Shown one piece after another: positions 24,150-35,487 of a stretch of DNA of 64,000 nucleotides. The translations under genes were made by a program, and so were the position numbers. Source of the stretch: Asterella californica (Eukaryota > Streptophyta > Marchantiopsida > Marchantiales > Aytoniaceae); the NCBI GenBank assembly GCA_036924285.1, contig JAYKYS010000012.1, positions 7,626,001 to 7,690,000 on the forward strand, in the 5' to 3' direction. Position 1 is the stretch's first letter. The number at the start of each line of letters is the position of its first letter. The notes beneath the pieces were generated by a model. It saw nothing but the letters and a program-made list of their open reading frames with translations, searched no databases and was not told the DNA's origin.

Positions 24150-27100
24150 TGGATTCTTCGACTGTCTCTTGCATTGGACCGTTGCGACCGAGCACGACAC
24201 GTTTCTGTCGAGCGAAATTCTAGTGAACTACCTGATCTCAATATAATCATGCGGAAGAAATTAGACATTGTGCTTGCGTCTCTGAGTAAGGTTGTGCTTG
24301 TTCCAAAGCCTCCTTCTGATAAGGTACCGAGACCGGCCAAGGTTTGTATATTATGAGATTTCACAAAATCAATCCCGGAATACATCACTACCAGATGCAA
24401 TACTATTATTTACGAACTCCCTATCACATTCTACAATATTCTTGGCTGTTGTTTTCGATGCAAGAAATTTGGACAGTGGACCGACTCATGTCCTCTACAT
24501 ATGTCTGATGCGACTAATGCAGTAAATCATTCAACGGTGTCTCCTTCAAGAAAAAAGGAGACGGAGTGTGCTCTACCTGCGGACGCGACCTCTAGTGAGA
24601 AGCTGCCAGTCAACAATGTTCATTATGTGCAAAGCGATATACTCACTAACGTACCAGGTTCTGTACCCTCCCCTTAACAACTGCGATTGTAGATAGTGCT
24701 CTTCGTACTAAAGTCTCATCTTCTACTTTTGATCCACAATTGTTACACTCTAGTCTTAGAATCTCAAACCTAAGAGCTACAGCGATAAAACTTCAAGGCT
24801 CTGTCACAAATGAGATGACATTTACCTCACCTCTGGTCGGCTCTTTTCCTCCGATTCGATTTTACTCCTAGAACTTTGGGTCGATTGTTGGAGCCATCCG
24901 TGCTCAGTTAGTCAAGGATTACTTGCTAACATAACCTCAATTAGATATCCTGGCCATGCAAAACTTCAAGATTAGCAAAACAGAGCTTACGGAATTTGTG
25001 AACTCATTTTTCTCCGATTATCAAATCAATGTACATGACAAACTATTACAAGATAATTCTGCACTCTTTGTTCAAAATTCACTTATGGTGCTCGATCAAG
25101 GAAGCTCTGACACTGATCTTTTATGCTGGACTCATGTATTGAAAGCTGATTTTGACTTCTTTGTTGGTTCTATCTATGGTGCCGATAACACTGATACTCG
25201 CTCTGAGTTGTGGAACTACTTGCATCAATTTCTCTTTCATTCCAACTCCTGCTGGATGCTTGCTGGTGACTGGAGTGCTGATGACTCTGATCTTAAGACT
25301 AATTTTGAGTTAAACAGATGTTTCAAAAAGAACAAAATATCTTTAAACAATTCAAAGATCTTGGTAAGTGGTCTACTATTCATGAACTAGGTGTGCAACC
25401 CTCTGCTGAAATAAGTTCTTGGTGGGACTCTCAAGCCCATCAAGTTAAGGCCGATATCGATGGGATCTACGTTCGCGATGCAACTAATACTGGTCTAACT
25501 GTCACATCTTTTGTTCTCGCCCGTGCTCAAATCGCTAATCATGCGCTCCTTAAACTGAATGCCAGATTTGGTTTCTTCGTTTACTGCATGGAGACTTCTT
25601 CTTCTGCTGCTAAAGGTTCCTCTATACCACAACCTTCTATTTTTTCTGTTGTCCCTCTTGTTGACTCTCCCTCGCTTATAGTGACATTAATTGTAATTAA
25701 TTGAGGTTATGATGGTTGATGAGATTTTTTCTTCACTTCCTCTTTCACAACATAGAGACTTTAACTCTTTAATGCTCATAGTGAAAATGGAGATAAGCAA
25801 CATCATGTCGCTTGCTCTTTATCCAATAACTCACGTAGCGATGAGGTTGAAAACATCTCCACTCCTCTTGCTTATCCCTCTCCTTTTCTCACTGTTGACG
25901 TCCCACTTGGCTTTCCACCGAAATCTTTTTCTCCATCATTTGCTTCGGCGGCTGTCGTTATGGTTCTTTCTTCCACTGCAGCGTTGCTTGACGCTCTCAC
26001 CCAATTGAATGAAACAGAAATAGCCAGCTCCTTCAAAAGAAGTATTACGCACATGCTATTGGACAACTTTGCAGATAAGGAAGAATCACACCTCCTAAAA
26101 AACTAAAAAGAAAACTTGTTAGTCTTGCTTCCATTAGAGCCGCTAAATCCTCTACATCAAAGTCAAGTTCTAGTCTTTCTAGGAAGTCACAACTCTTAAA
26201 CCTAATTCGCAGAAAAACTTCCATTATTTCTAGAATGGGTGTTCCTAGTCTTGATGTTACATCCGATGCTGTTCAACTTTCCATTACAGAATTGAGACTC
26301 CTTGATGTGGTAAACTTCTCCCATCCTGTTGAGCCATCAGTTACCGATTTTCTTCCTTCTTCGTGCGGTCAGAGTGTCTTTAATGCGCAATGATAGATGG
26401 TTCCTCTCCAACGTTGTCTTTCCTTCGTCTTCTTGTTGCTTCCTGAAATGTCGGTGGTCTTAATGATACTGTTCGCAAACTAAAAATCAAGGACGGATGA
26501 CTCTTCAGCCATACAAGCCGGATATACTTGCGATCCAGGAACACAAGTTGAACTTATTCAAGCTTGAAAGCGTTGGTCGACTAATATCTAGGTGCTGAAG
26601 ATAAAGACAGAGATGGTACTACTCTATTGGTCCATAAATTCTTTAAAGTCGTCGACCAGAGTTCCAGTGCTGATGGTTGATCTTACCTGGGCATGGCTTA
26701 TCAAAGTAGACCATGACTTTCATGTTGCTTGTATTATGCTCTCCATACATACTCCTCAAGAAAACTTTTTTGGGAATACTTTTATACCCATCTCCCTTTA
26801 CGAGACTGGATACTCTTTGACGACTAGAACGTTGTAGAACACGTTGCGGACAGCTCTGATGACAAGAACGTTCTACACTTTGATGAAGAGCATATCTTTC
26901 GTCTCCTCAAGGTAAAATTATAACTTAGTGACTCGCTCACCTTGGTTGCTGAAAAAGGACCTCAATATACTCGATGGCGAAAATATGATGCTCAAGTTCA
27001 ATATTATAGAATCGATAGAATCTACTTCGGTAATCTTGGCAGATGGCTAAATGCAGCTCCACTACTGATCATCACTCTGGAAGTACGTTATCAGACCATT

Positions 27101-27250
27101 TGTCCCTCACTTTAAACCTAGAGGTCGGAATTGACGATGGATTTACCACTGCTTCAGCTTCTAGTTTTGGATCTGGTTATTTTAAGTACAGTTATCTCAA
27201 ATCCAAAAATATTGCGATAAGGACTGAACTCAGCCAGACAAGTTGCAACA
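24150..27250 (+). pseudogene. Inverted LINE segment: CCHC, EN1, linker, EN2
   Basis: Plus-strand LINE coding remnants in order: DUF4283-like IIMRKKLDIVLASLSKVV (24245-24300); zinc knuckle at 24450-24491 (CFRCKKFGQWTDSC, with Gln in place of the His); first endonuclease-like domain (about 24890-25390; DILAMQNFKISKTELTEFV, CWTHVLKADFDFF, CWMLAGDWSADDSD); serine-rich linker (25400-26390); then canonical EN2 (26438-27250). EN2 begins AS-stop-NVGGLNDTVRKL (Trp codon now TGA at 26444-26446), followed by PDILAIQEHKLN and HHSGSTLSDHLSLT. Orientation is opposite to all neighbouring LINE parts. Confidence 0.75.
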
Positions 27251-27265
27251 GCATTTGCAACAGCA

Positions 27266-30200
27266 TCAAGTTGAGGTGACGATCTCTGATGTTACAGTGG
27301 AGCTGTGCATCTTGGATTTTCGAGATAAAGGACTCAAGGAAGAGGTTGGAGTAACCTTCTTACTAAGAAGAGTTGTGGATTTTCGGGGTTTGATTGACTG
27401 TAAATTTGCGAGATTAGTAAGTTTATCTTTCTGTCCTTTACGAGGATGTGAATCATCTAAACCAGGTAGAGTATTGGAACGCATGTTTTGAATACTGCGT
27501 TTAAATGAACATGTTGTATCCATGTCTATTGTTTTATCTAGAGTGACTGTTAACACATGAAAAGAAGAAATGAACAAAGAGTCAACGCGAAGAGCGACCA
27601 GAAAAGAAGAAGAGAAGCCAGGTGGAATATCAAAGACAAGGGAGGAAGGTAAATTGTCAGTGAGGGAAGAAATGTTGTCAACGGTAGTGTCGTTTGCAAG
27701 TAATGGGTCTGACTGACTTTGATGATTTGATAGACAAACGTTTAGTTTTAATGAGTGAGGATCACGATGATTGTGAGAGAGAAAGTGGAGACGATAACAT
27801 GTCAGAATTGATTGTTTCAGGAAGTATGTCAGTTGGAAAAATAGGTGCAGAAGACACATGAGCAGAGTTGGAAGATGTACTGTTGAGAGTCAAGATAGGA
27901 TCGCTATGAGGTAGTTCCAAAGTCGTAGTGGATAAATCCTTCGCGAAAGTTGGGAATCCAAAGCGAGCATGAACTTTTAGTAGAGCATGATTGGAAACCT
28001 TAGCACGAGAGAGCAAAAAAAGTAATTGTTAAGCCAGTCATTTCAACACTTCTAATGTATATTCGATTTGTATCTGTTCATACTTGGTCAGCTTGTGGGT
28101 CCCATCAAGAGCTAACTTCACCAGATGACTATAAACCCAATTCTTGGAGAAAAGACCACTTACCGATGGACTTAAAATGCTGAAAGATGGTATTCTCTTC
28201 ATGTGGTATTTTTTGTTCAAAAAATGATGTCGATAGTGGAATCAGCAGCTTCCCAGTCCCCCGCAATAATCCAGCATGAGCTATCGTCGAATCGAAAGTT
28301 GCACAAGTAAGACCATAGTTGAGATCTGTTGCTTGAGGTGTCTTCACCAAGTATTGAATCAACATAAAAATCAAATCCTCCTTTGAGACATGGGTCCAGC
28401 AAAAAAAGCCATGGTTAGAAGAGCCGTTGTCAAGTACAGTTAGTGTATTTCGGATGATTAGAGTAGAATGACCTTGTGCAGAGCTGTCTGTAACTAGGAT
28501 ATGAAAGTTGTTGAAAAAATATTTGACAAATTTTGTGAGCTCAGGTTTATCAATTTGAAAATTTTGCATTGTTAAGATATCCGGTTGAGGCTGAGTAAGT
28601 AAATACGTTTGAACTAACTGTGCGCGGATAGCACCAGAGATAGGTCCAAAACTCCAAGAGTAAAACTTGAGTACATGAAAGGAATCTGTCAAAGAGGAAG
28701 TAAGAGACATCGAGCTCAATCTAGAGTTTTGATGTTTTACGGCTATAGCTCGAAGATTGGAGATCCGGAGGTTAGATCGTATTAGAGGATCAGAGATGCC
28801 AGTGTTGAGAAAAGTAGCAACATTAGAGACGAAGGATAAAGAAAATAAGGATATCAAACCTGGAGATTTACTTGCAGCTCTGTTTGCATTGTTGATAGTG
28901 TTGATAGGCTGTTGGCCATCAATTACAACATCTGAAGAAGAAGAGTCTGTTGCATTCTTATTTTTAAATTTTGCCGAAACAGAGGTAGTAGCAGCTGTAA
29001 ATTTGTCAGTAGGTCACAGAGGACAAGAGTCAATCCAGTGGTCAAACTTCTTACATCGAAAGCATCAATCGAGTATGTTGTAAAACGTGATAGAAAGCTC
29101 ATAGACAATATCTCCACAACGGTAGTGATGAACTCAAGGATTGTCTTTGATAGATCCCAAAGTATACACGTTTTGACATTTCGAAGTACATGATCAGAAG
29201 GAGACTGAGGTATGACTACAACCTTGCCTAGAGGGGCTAACACAATATCTAACTTTTTGCGTATGATTGTATTCAAGTCAGGTAACTCAACCCAAACTGG
29301 GATTTCTCGTGGCAGAAAGGAGTCGCTTTCAGCCTGAGCAGTCTAGGGTAATAGGCATCCAAGGAATCCATTAGAATTGCAAGTTCAGTGAAGAATGAGC
29401 AATTGCTTGTCAACTTTGGAACGGAGAATAGCAATATAATGATATCTTCCAAAGCTTCTGAGATGATCAATTTCGATAGATAGCCGTTCCGTCCATTCCT
29501 TACGTATCCATGTGCGTAGAATAGAAGCAGTCGGTGTAGCACCAGGAAAAATAGAACTCAGACCATTGTCTTCTAATTCAACGACTTCAGATAATCCGTC
29601 TTCAAGAGGTATAACAGATTTGTAAGATGGAATGGATATATCAGGTCTGGTAGGTTGACGAATAGCGAGAACTTGTAATGCTTCAATGAGCTGCGCATAT
29701 TGTCAATATCGTCATTGATCGCAGTAGAAGCCATGTAGGAAGTATGTTGCAGATAGAAACGAGTGAAAGAAGAAGCAGTAGCTTAAAGACAAAGATTGGA
29801 GATCGTCAATAACAGTAACAATCAGAAAGAGCAATGAGAAACAGAATAGATAGTCAGTAACGAAAAAAATAGCATGTGGTTACAATAGATCGATCGATGA
29901 GGAGAGGACGAGAGTGAAACTTAGAGCGAAAAAACTTACGAATGAAGAAGATGAAGACAAATGATTAAGAGAGTGCCGTTTAAGAAGTGTAACGATAGCG
30001 CAACGTGCAGATTGTAGCGATGACGAGAGAGTTACTTTTGTCGTAGCAGAATACGATAGAACGAAAAAGTAGATTGAATGCTAGACAAAATATTACAATT
30101 TGATTGAGTATCGGATGAGATGGACAAAGAAAAGAGAAAGGAAGAGAAACAGTGATTAGAAGTGAAACTTGTGAACGCTTAAAGTTTTTGTAAGTGGAAA

Positions 30201-30600
30201 GAGAACAGAGAATATAAAGACGGAGCAATGATATGAAAAAGATGCATATAGAAGAGAATCGTCGTTCAAGAAGGATCACGATGATGAAAAAGTCGTCAAA
30301 AAACAACGTGGAAGGATGATCACATGAAAAGATTCATGTAAAGGTAGCTGAGAGATCAACTCTCGTGAGTAGAAGAGTGAAATCTGTGTTGAAACACCGA
30401 TCCACAAGGAGTGAAGAAAAACGAAGATTTGGAGTTACTATGAAACTTCTCATGATAGAGAGAAATCCAAAGTTGTCTCGCGACAAACAGAATCCCAGTT
30501 GAATCGCCGAAGAACGTAGAACGTGAAAGAGCGAGAAAAGCCGTGATTGATTGAACCGCATGCCGGAACCATGAAAATCGTGGCAGCAGCAAGTGTCGCG
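27266..30600 (-). pseudogene. LINE A ORF1: DUF4283, CCHC, EN1-like domain
   Basis: Minus-strand order: Arg/Ser/Phe-rich N-terminal frames (about 29980-30592); DUF4283-like block TIIRKKLDIVLAPLGKVVV with VKTCILWDLSKTILE (29100-29276); zinc knuckle at 29023-29064 (CFRCKKFDHWIDSC); endonuclease-like domain EN1 (28129-28857), with IRAQLVQTYLLTQPQPDILT, MQNFQIDKPELTKFVKYFF, FCWTHVSKEDL and CWIIAGDWEAADSTID; then SRAKVSNHALLKVHARFGF and a Ser/Thr/Pro-rich linker (27266-28016). The knuckle fits the plant zf-CCHC_4 class. EN1 keeps the fold-defining words but lacks the catalytic Glu (QNF for QEH) and Asn (GDWE for GDWN). Frameshifts make this a pseudogene. Confidence 0.7.
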
Positions 30601-30812
30601 ATGAACGTGTGACCTCCGAGAATTTTTTTTAGGTGTTTTTTTTCGATGCTGCGAGAGCTAGAGGATCAGAAAGAATAGACAAGAATGTTCCCAAGAAAAC
30701 GAATTCTCAAGACAGGAGATGACCAACCCCAATCCCGCTCGTTCCTCATTCTTGCGCATTCTTCTCTCTCTCCTTTCAATCCTCACATGCATGGCTTAAT
30801 CTTTGAGACATA

Positions 30813-30827
30813 CATAGCTTAATCTTT
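30813..30827. repeat. Target-site duplication of LINE D, left
   Basis: CATAGCTTAATCTTT, identical to 35473-35487, followed by TTT and the LINE 3' end. It lies only 8 bases from LINE A's right flank repeat (30789-30804). Confidence 0.85.
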
Positions 30828-31059
30828 TTTGACAAGAATCCCAACCGGCCGAGAACAGCCAGCAATGTACGATTTTTCAAAATGATAAAACGAAACTCCC
30901 CAACGTGGAATCAAAACAAGAGCCAATGAAGGTCACCGAGGACGAACGAGCGTCCCAAAAGTTTGACCAAAGACCCCGGTATACGAGAGGAACAAAATCT
31001 AGTGACAAGACACAGTAGCCAGCCGAGCATCATGCTGGAATGTGCGGGGACAAAATAGA

Positions 31060-34000
31060 ACATGTCACCAACTAATCATGGCAGAGTAGAGCGTATAAGG
31101 CAGTATGTGCAGCAGATTTGACAATAATAGTGCTGCTTGAGCTATCCTCTCGTCTTTCTTTTTTCGTAGAGTTTCTTTCCATGTTACAATTAACTTATCT
31201 GCAGCCCTCCAAATGACAGCTTGAAGGAAGATCGGTCTTTCTTCCTGGTTGTACATGGAATAATTCCTCGCTATCCATGTAGCCTAAGTAAGTTCGACGA
31301 CCAGAGCGCTAATAGCAATCTGTGTTGTCCTATCAGGCAAGTGTGACATCCGATCGTGAGTGTTTATGAGATCGGTGGGGATTGAAGAGAAGAGACACGT
31401 ACATGTCCAAGACAGCAGTCGGAGATGTCTCTAACTATCAGTCGCCGGTGGACAAAGAAACAACAGGTGTTTGATATCCTCCTGTCCCTCATTGCATCGC
31501 GAGCACGTGCCATCCTCGTATCCGATTCTCTTTGCCCTTACGTTCGTATACATTCTTTGCTGTATCAGCTTCCACCAGATGACTTTGTCTCTTTCCGGGA
31601 GTCCCGACGCCCAGGTATCGCTCCATCGTCGTTCTCATGCTAGTTCGTCGTCTTCTTGTTCTCATTTCCTATTGAGCTCATGCGTGCAGCTAGTTGGATC
31701 TTCTATCATCCGATAAAACTCAACATAGCTCATCAAAAACCATTTCCACGTCTTCTGTTCTGTCCATTTTTATCCGTTTGTGACAGCAAGTTCCATTCGT
31801 TCAGGAAGTCTTCCCCCAAGGATGTGATACATGTAGTTGTGTATCGGACTGCCATTTCTCCTAGCGGCTGCATTCGAATTACTTGTCACGAACTGACTCA
31901 AAATTACGAATCTCTTTTGGAAGATGACGGTAGTAGTCGTTATTCGTAATTCTCGTAGTCTCGCCATAACTTCTTTAGTCTCAGGGCTCCCGTCGCTTGT
32001 TCTTGCAGGATAAGTTTAATGGAGTCGCGGAGAGTAATGTTGCTTGGTATGCGGATTCCTCGTGTTGTCTAGGATAGGTTGTGCTGTATTTTTTTCCAAG
32101 CTTTGCAAATTGCATCTACGAAATCGGAACCGCTGGTGTGCAAATCTTGACTAGTAAGTATTAAGTCTCGTACAGAGTAGCCTCGTCTAACAATGTTTTG
32201 GTCGAATCCAGCTCTTGCGTGGGTGACAAAAGCAAGGAAAAGTTGGCACCACTCAACATAGCTGTCGTCCAAGACCTCTCTCATTTTCCTGCATAGGAGG
32301 GCACACCTTTGGGCTTTCAGGTCTTTAAACCGCAGCCCGCCTCTCTGCTTACTCCTGCACATCTTGTCTCAAGCAACCAGTGCTACTTTGGATTTCCTTT
32401 CTGCGTTAGAATCCCACCGAAATTGTCTGCATATTTGATCTATTTCATTGAATGCTTTGGCAATGAGACCGATGATTTACAAAAAAAAGATCGACACGAT
32501 CCGCAATACATGTTTCAGTATTATCACTCAGGCTTCGAAGGAAAAGAGTTCACCTTTCCAGTTCTGTACCTTTTTGAGCATCTTGTCAATGCAGAACTGA
32601 AGTTTCTGTTGCTTTGTGATGTCTGTCCCTATAAGTGCTCCGAGGTGACGATGAACTTCTTTATGCTTGAAGACGGTGCATCCAGTACTTTCCAGCCACC
32701 TATGATACCTGGGGGAGCCCATTACCATCACGCTGGACTTTTCTATGTTGAGTTTTGTACTCGACCCTCGCTCGAAGACAGCTATACATTCCCCAAGTGC
32801 GTAAAAAGAAGCTTCGTTGTTCTCCATGAACACTCTCATGTCGTCAGCAAATAGTGAGTAGTCCATTTTCACTCCTCCTCCAAACTACAGGCCTCGGATC
32901 TCATTCGCTTCATAGGCTTCATCCAGTTCTTCCATTAAGGGCTGTGTGGCTAACGCGAATAGCAGGGGGGCAAGGGGCAGCCTTGCTTGACCCCTCGCTC
33001 TATCAAGAAGTGATAAGTGGATTTGTCATTGATGTGTACTACCGCAGCAGCTCCCTCTGTCAGGCCTTTGACTAGTTGTATGCACTTGTCCCCTAAGCCA
33101 AGTTTCTGCATTGTCATCCATAGGTATTCATGATTGACCTTGTCGTACGCTTTTTCGAAGTTCATCTTCACATATAGTCCTGTTCGTCTCCTCTGTTTCA
33201 GGAGATCCTGTGTTAGTCATACGCTAATGACGTTATCAAGCATGCTTCTCCTTTTTATAAATCCAGTTTGTTGTGGATTTACAATTCACGGGAGGAGGAC
33301 CTGTAATCTGGCAACCAGGATTTTAGTGATTATCTTGTAGTCTGTGGTAAGCATAGTCAAGGGCCTCCAATCCTTAAGCCTCGCTTTGTTGACTGTCTTG
33401 GGTATGAGTTTGATCACTCCCTCTATGACATTGCTAGCTAGTATACTTATCTCCCAATACTTTAAGGTCATTTCGTAGTATGCTTTTCTCACTATGGGTC
33501 AGAGTGCCTGCAGGCATTCTGCCGAGACACCGTCCACTCTTGGTGACTTGTTTTTGGGTAAGACTATCACTACTTCTGTTACCTCCAGCATTGTCGACGC
33601 TTCGGTGAGCATCTTTCGATCGCATCCCCCATGTGGCTCTTAACCCTCCTCAAGAGTTGTCTCTGCCTTGCCGTGGAGTGCAGATCAATCTCTTTCTTTT
33701 TGTACAGTTTAGAATAGAAGGATCCGACTTCGGTCATTATCTCAGCAACATTGTTCACGACACAACCATCAGCCGTGGTCAATGTACTGAGGCTTTCCTT
33801 TACGCACTTCTGCTTGTGTAAATTGAAAAAGTATTTAGTTGGGGCGTCTCTTAGACCAATGTGTTCGACCCTCGACCATAATCGGATTTGGATGTCCCTC
33901 TCGTGTTCCAGCTTTCGTTTCTTCTCTTCTATGTCTCGAATTTCTTCAAGTCTGACATAATCGTCTTCTTCTGTCGGTGTTGTGTGTAGTATATGGATGC

Positions 34001-34930
34001 GCGCTTCCAATTGGACGATGTTTGATATGACGTTTGACATATGTCGCTGTTTGTTCCGCATATGTCTTCGGATGCCTTTTCATTCCTGTGCGTAGACCCT
34101 CCTGGGGTCTCTTCTTTCTGTCTTAAGACCCTCCCATATCTTCTTTATAGTGTCCATGTTCTCTGCCTTGCAGAGTTGCGATACACTATACTTGAAGTAG
34201 GAGGCATGTGCCTCTTTGCCTGATCCGTTCCAACTTTTTTTGGTATCAACTTTGAGCATAACTGTGACAGGGACGTGGTCAGATAGAGTGGAGTCAGCGT
34301 GATGCTTTAAGTTGGCTATCTCCGACAGTCACCTGCCTTCGTGTGAAAGATAAATTCGATCGATCCTCGACCACTGAATCGTATCGTCGTAGTATCGTCA
34401 TCGAGTGTGATTCGGACCTTCTTTCCCCGCAGCCACCTCCATCGCATCTACCAGGTGTAGTTTCATTTTGAGTCTCTTGAAGGAGTCTTCTTCTTCTCCT
34501 TGAAGTAGGTTTCGTTCTCCTGCCGCATCTATAGTACTTTCTACCATGTTCCAATTACCTAGTAGTATCCAATCTCTTACTGCTAATTGCTGGTGCATGG
34601 TGTTCCAGAATTGTCTTCGATGTTGGTGCGTGTGAGATCCGTACACAGATGCGACATGGATTGTGTGACCTCCCTTCTTGGCTTTTATCCAGACCATGTG
34701 ATCATCTTCCGTGCTCCCTTGCGTAGTAATGGTGAAGAATTTGTGGACAAGAAGGGCTATTCCACCTCCGTTGGTCACGGCTTTACCAACTATCTTGTAG
34801 TCCTTTGAGATAAATCTGGCTAGCCCCGTTAGCTTGAAGTTATCTAACTTGTGCTCTTGGATAGCAAGTATGTCTATCGTGCTTCCGAAATTGATTATCC
34901 AGTCCTTACTTTGTATTTCCTGGTTGGGTC
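31060..34930 (-). pseudogene. LINE D ORF2: EN, RT, zf-RVT
   Basis: Minus-strand order: endonuclease (about 34390-34930; ILAIQEHKLDNFKLTG, VASVYGSHTHQHRRQFW, WILLGNWNMVEST, HTRWRYYDD); linker (33579-34061; LWSRVEHIGLRDAPTKYFFN); RT start MLTTDYKIITKILVARLQ (33286-33492); motif A MNFEKAYDKVNHEYLW (Asp replaced by Asn in the first residue pair) and motif B VKQGCPLPP (32950-33171); motif C DYSLFADDMRVF (near 32850); GGLRFKDLKAQ (about 32340). A zinc-binding zf-RVT domain is at 31452-31505: CSRCNEGQEDIKHLLFLC. Endonuclease catalytic words are intact. Several frameshifts and stops separate the blocks, so it is inactive as it stands. Confidence 0.85.
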
Positions 34931-34999
34931 ATTGAGTCCACTCACGTTCCAAGACCCGACTTGGAGCGTAAGGAGGGAGGGCTGGTGTTGGTGTTCACT

Positions 35000-35472
35000 C
35001 ATTCTTCACCAAGGCCTCTAGGTCGCTCGATGCGTCACCTTGCTCCTTCTGGTCAGGTAAGGATTCATTTTTGCTTTGGCTCGAGTCCTTTCAGTGTGTT
35101 GTTGTAGACCTCTCTTTTCTCCTTCAGTCTGACCTTCGGGCTCTACATTGTTGTTGTGTGTGTTTGATCGTCTTAGGTTCTCGGTGATGACCAAGTTTGT
35201 CCCCTGCTCTAAGGAACGGCTTCTCCCTTTGTTCCTTCCAGGTGTTCGACTTCCAGCAGGGGTGGACTTATCTTTTTTTGAGATTTTAAGCCTTTGGAAG
35301 AAGCATAGAAGGGTGTCTGATGATGTAGCCCTTCGCTTGGGTGGTTGGCTTGTCCCACTCTCAGTTGGAGTCTCATCTCTTGTTGCTTCAATTGCTCTTT
35401 TCCTGTCACGCCCCGTGTTGTGGGGGGTCGACTCTTCGTGCTCGCCCGTCTCTTGACTAAGTGAAGCTTCTG
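35000..35472 (-). pseudogene. LINE D basic linker upstream of endonuclease
   Basis: One minus-strand frame reads through a Lys/Arg/Thr-rich segment (with KRRATSSDT, LKISKKDKSTPAG and RTRAKAKMNPY) and ends shortly before the endonuclease. It corresponds to the linker between EN1 and EN2 in LINE A (27266-28016), which also has RKxQKDK and Ser/Thr-rich words. The first dozen residues of the open frame are flanking DNA beyond the target duplication and not part of the element. Confidence 0.5.
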
Positions 35473-35487
35473 CATAGCTTAATCTTT
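35473..35487. repeat. Target-site duplication of LINE D, right
   Basis: CATAGCTTAATCTTT, identical to 30813-30827, followed by GAGACAAGCATATGACTACT as after LINEs A and B. Confidence 0.85.

Larger units (their letters stand above)
20464..30788 (-). mobile_element. LINE A in copy 2, with internal rearrangement
   Basis: This is the paralogue of the LINE at 1393-7978. The 3' end is at 20464, next to GCATGGCTTAATC. The 5' end is at about 30788, next to GCATGGCTTAATCTTT (30789-30804). Its ORF1 and first endonuclease-like domain survive at 27266-30600, and its 3' UTR at about 20464-21980. The EN2 and RT expected in between are missing; in their place is other LINE material (22948-27260) in mixed orientation. 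Bases 21980-22931 have no clear partner in copy 1 and no recognised coding content. Confidence 0.65.
30828..35472 (-). mobile_element. LINE D, non-LTR retrotransposon
   Basis: A 4.6-kb minus-strand LINE between identical 15-bp target duplications. It contains the 3' UTR (about 30828-31050), zinc-binding C-terminal domain, RT, endonuclease, and a basic ORF1-EN linker region up to the 5' edge (35472). It is 5'-truncated before any DUF4283 or CCHC coding. It is the closest relative of LINE B in the window and sits at the corresponding side of copy 2, but the target contexts differ (CATAG versus TATGG) and so do the truncation points. B and D are therefore probably separate insertions. Confidence 0.85.
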
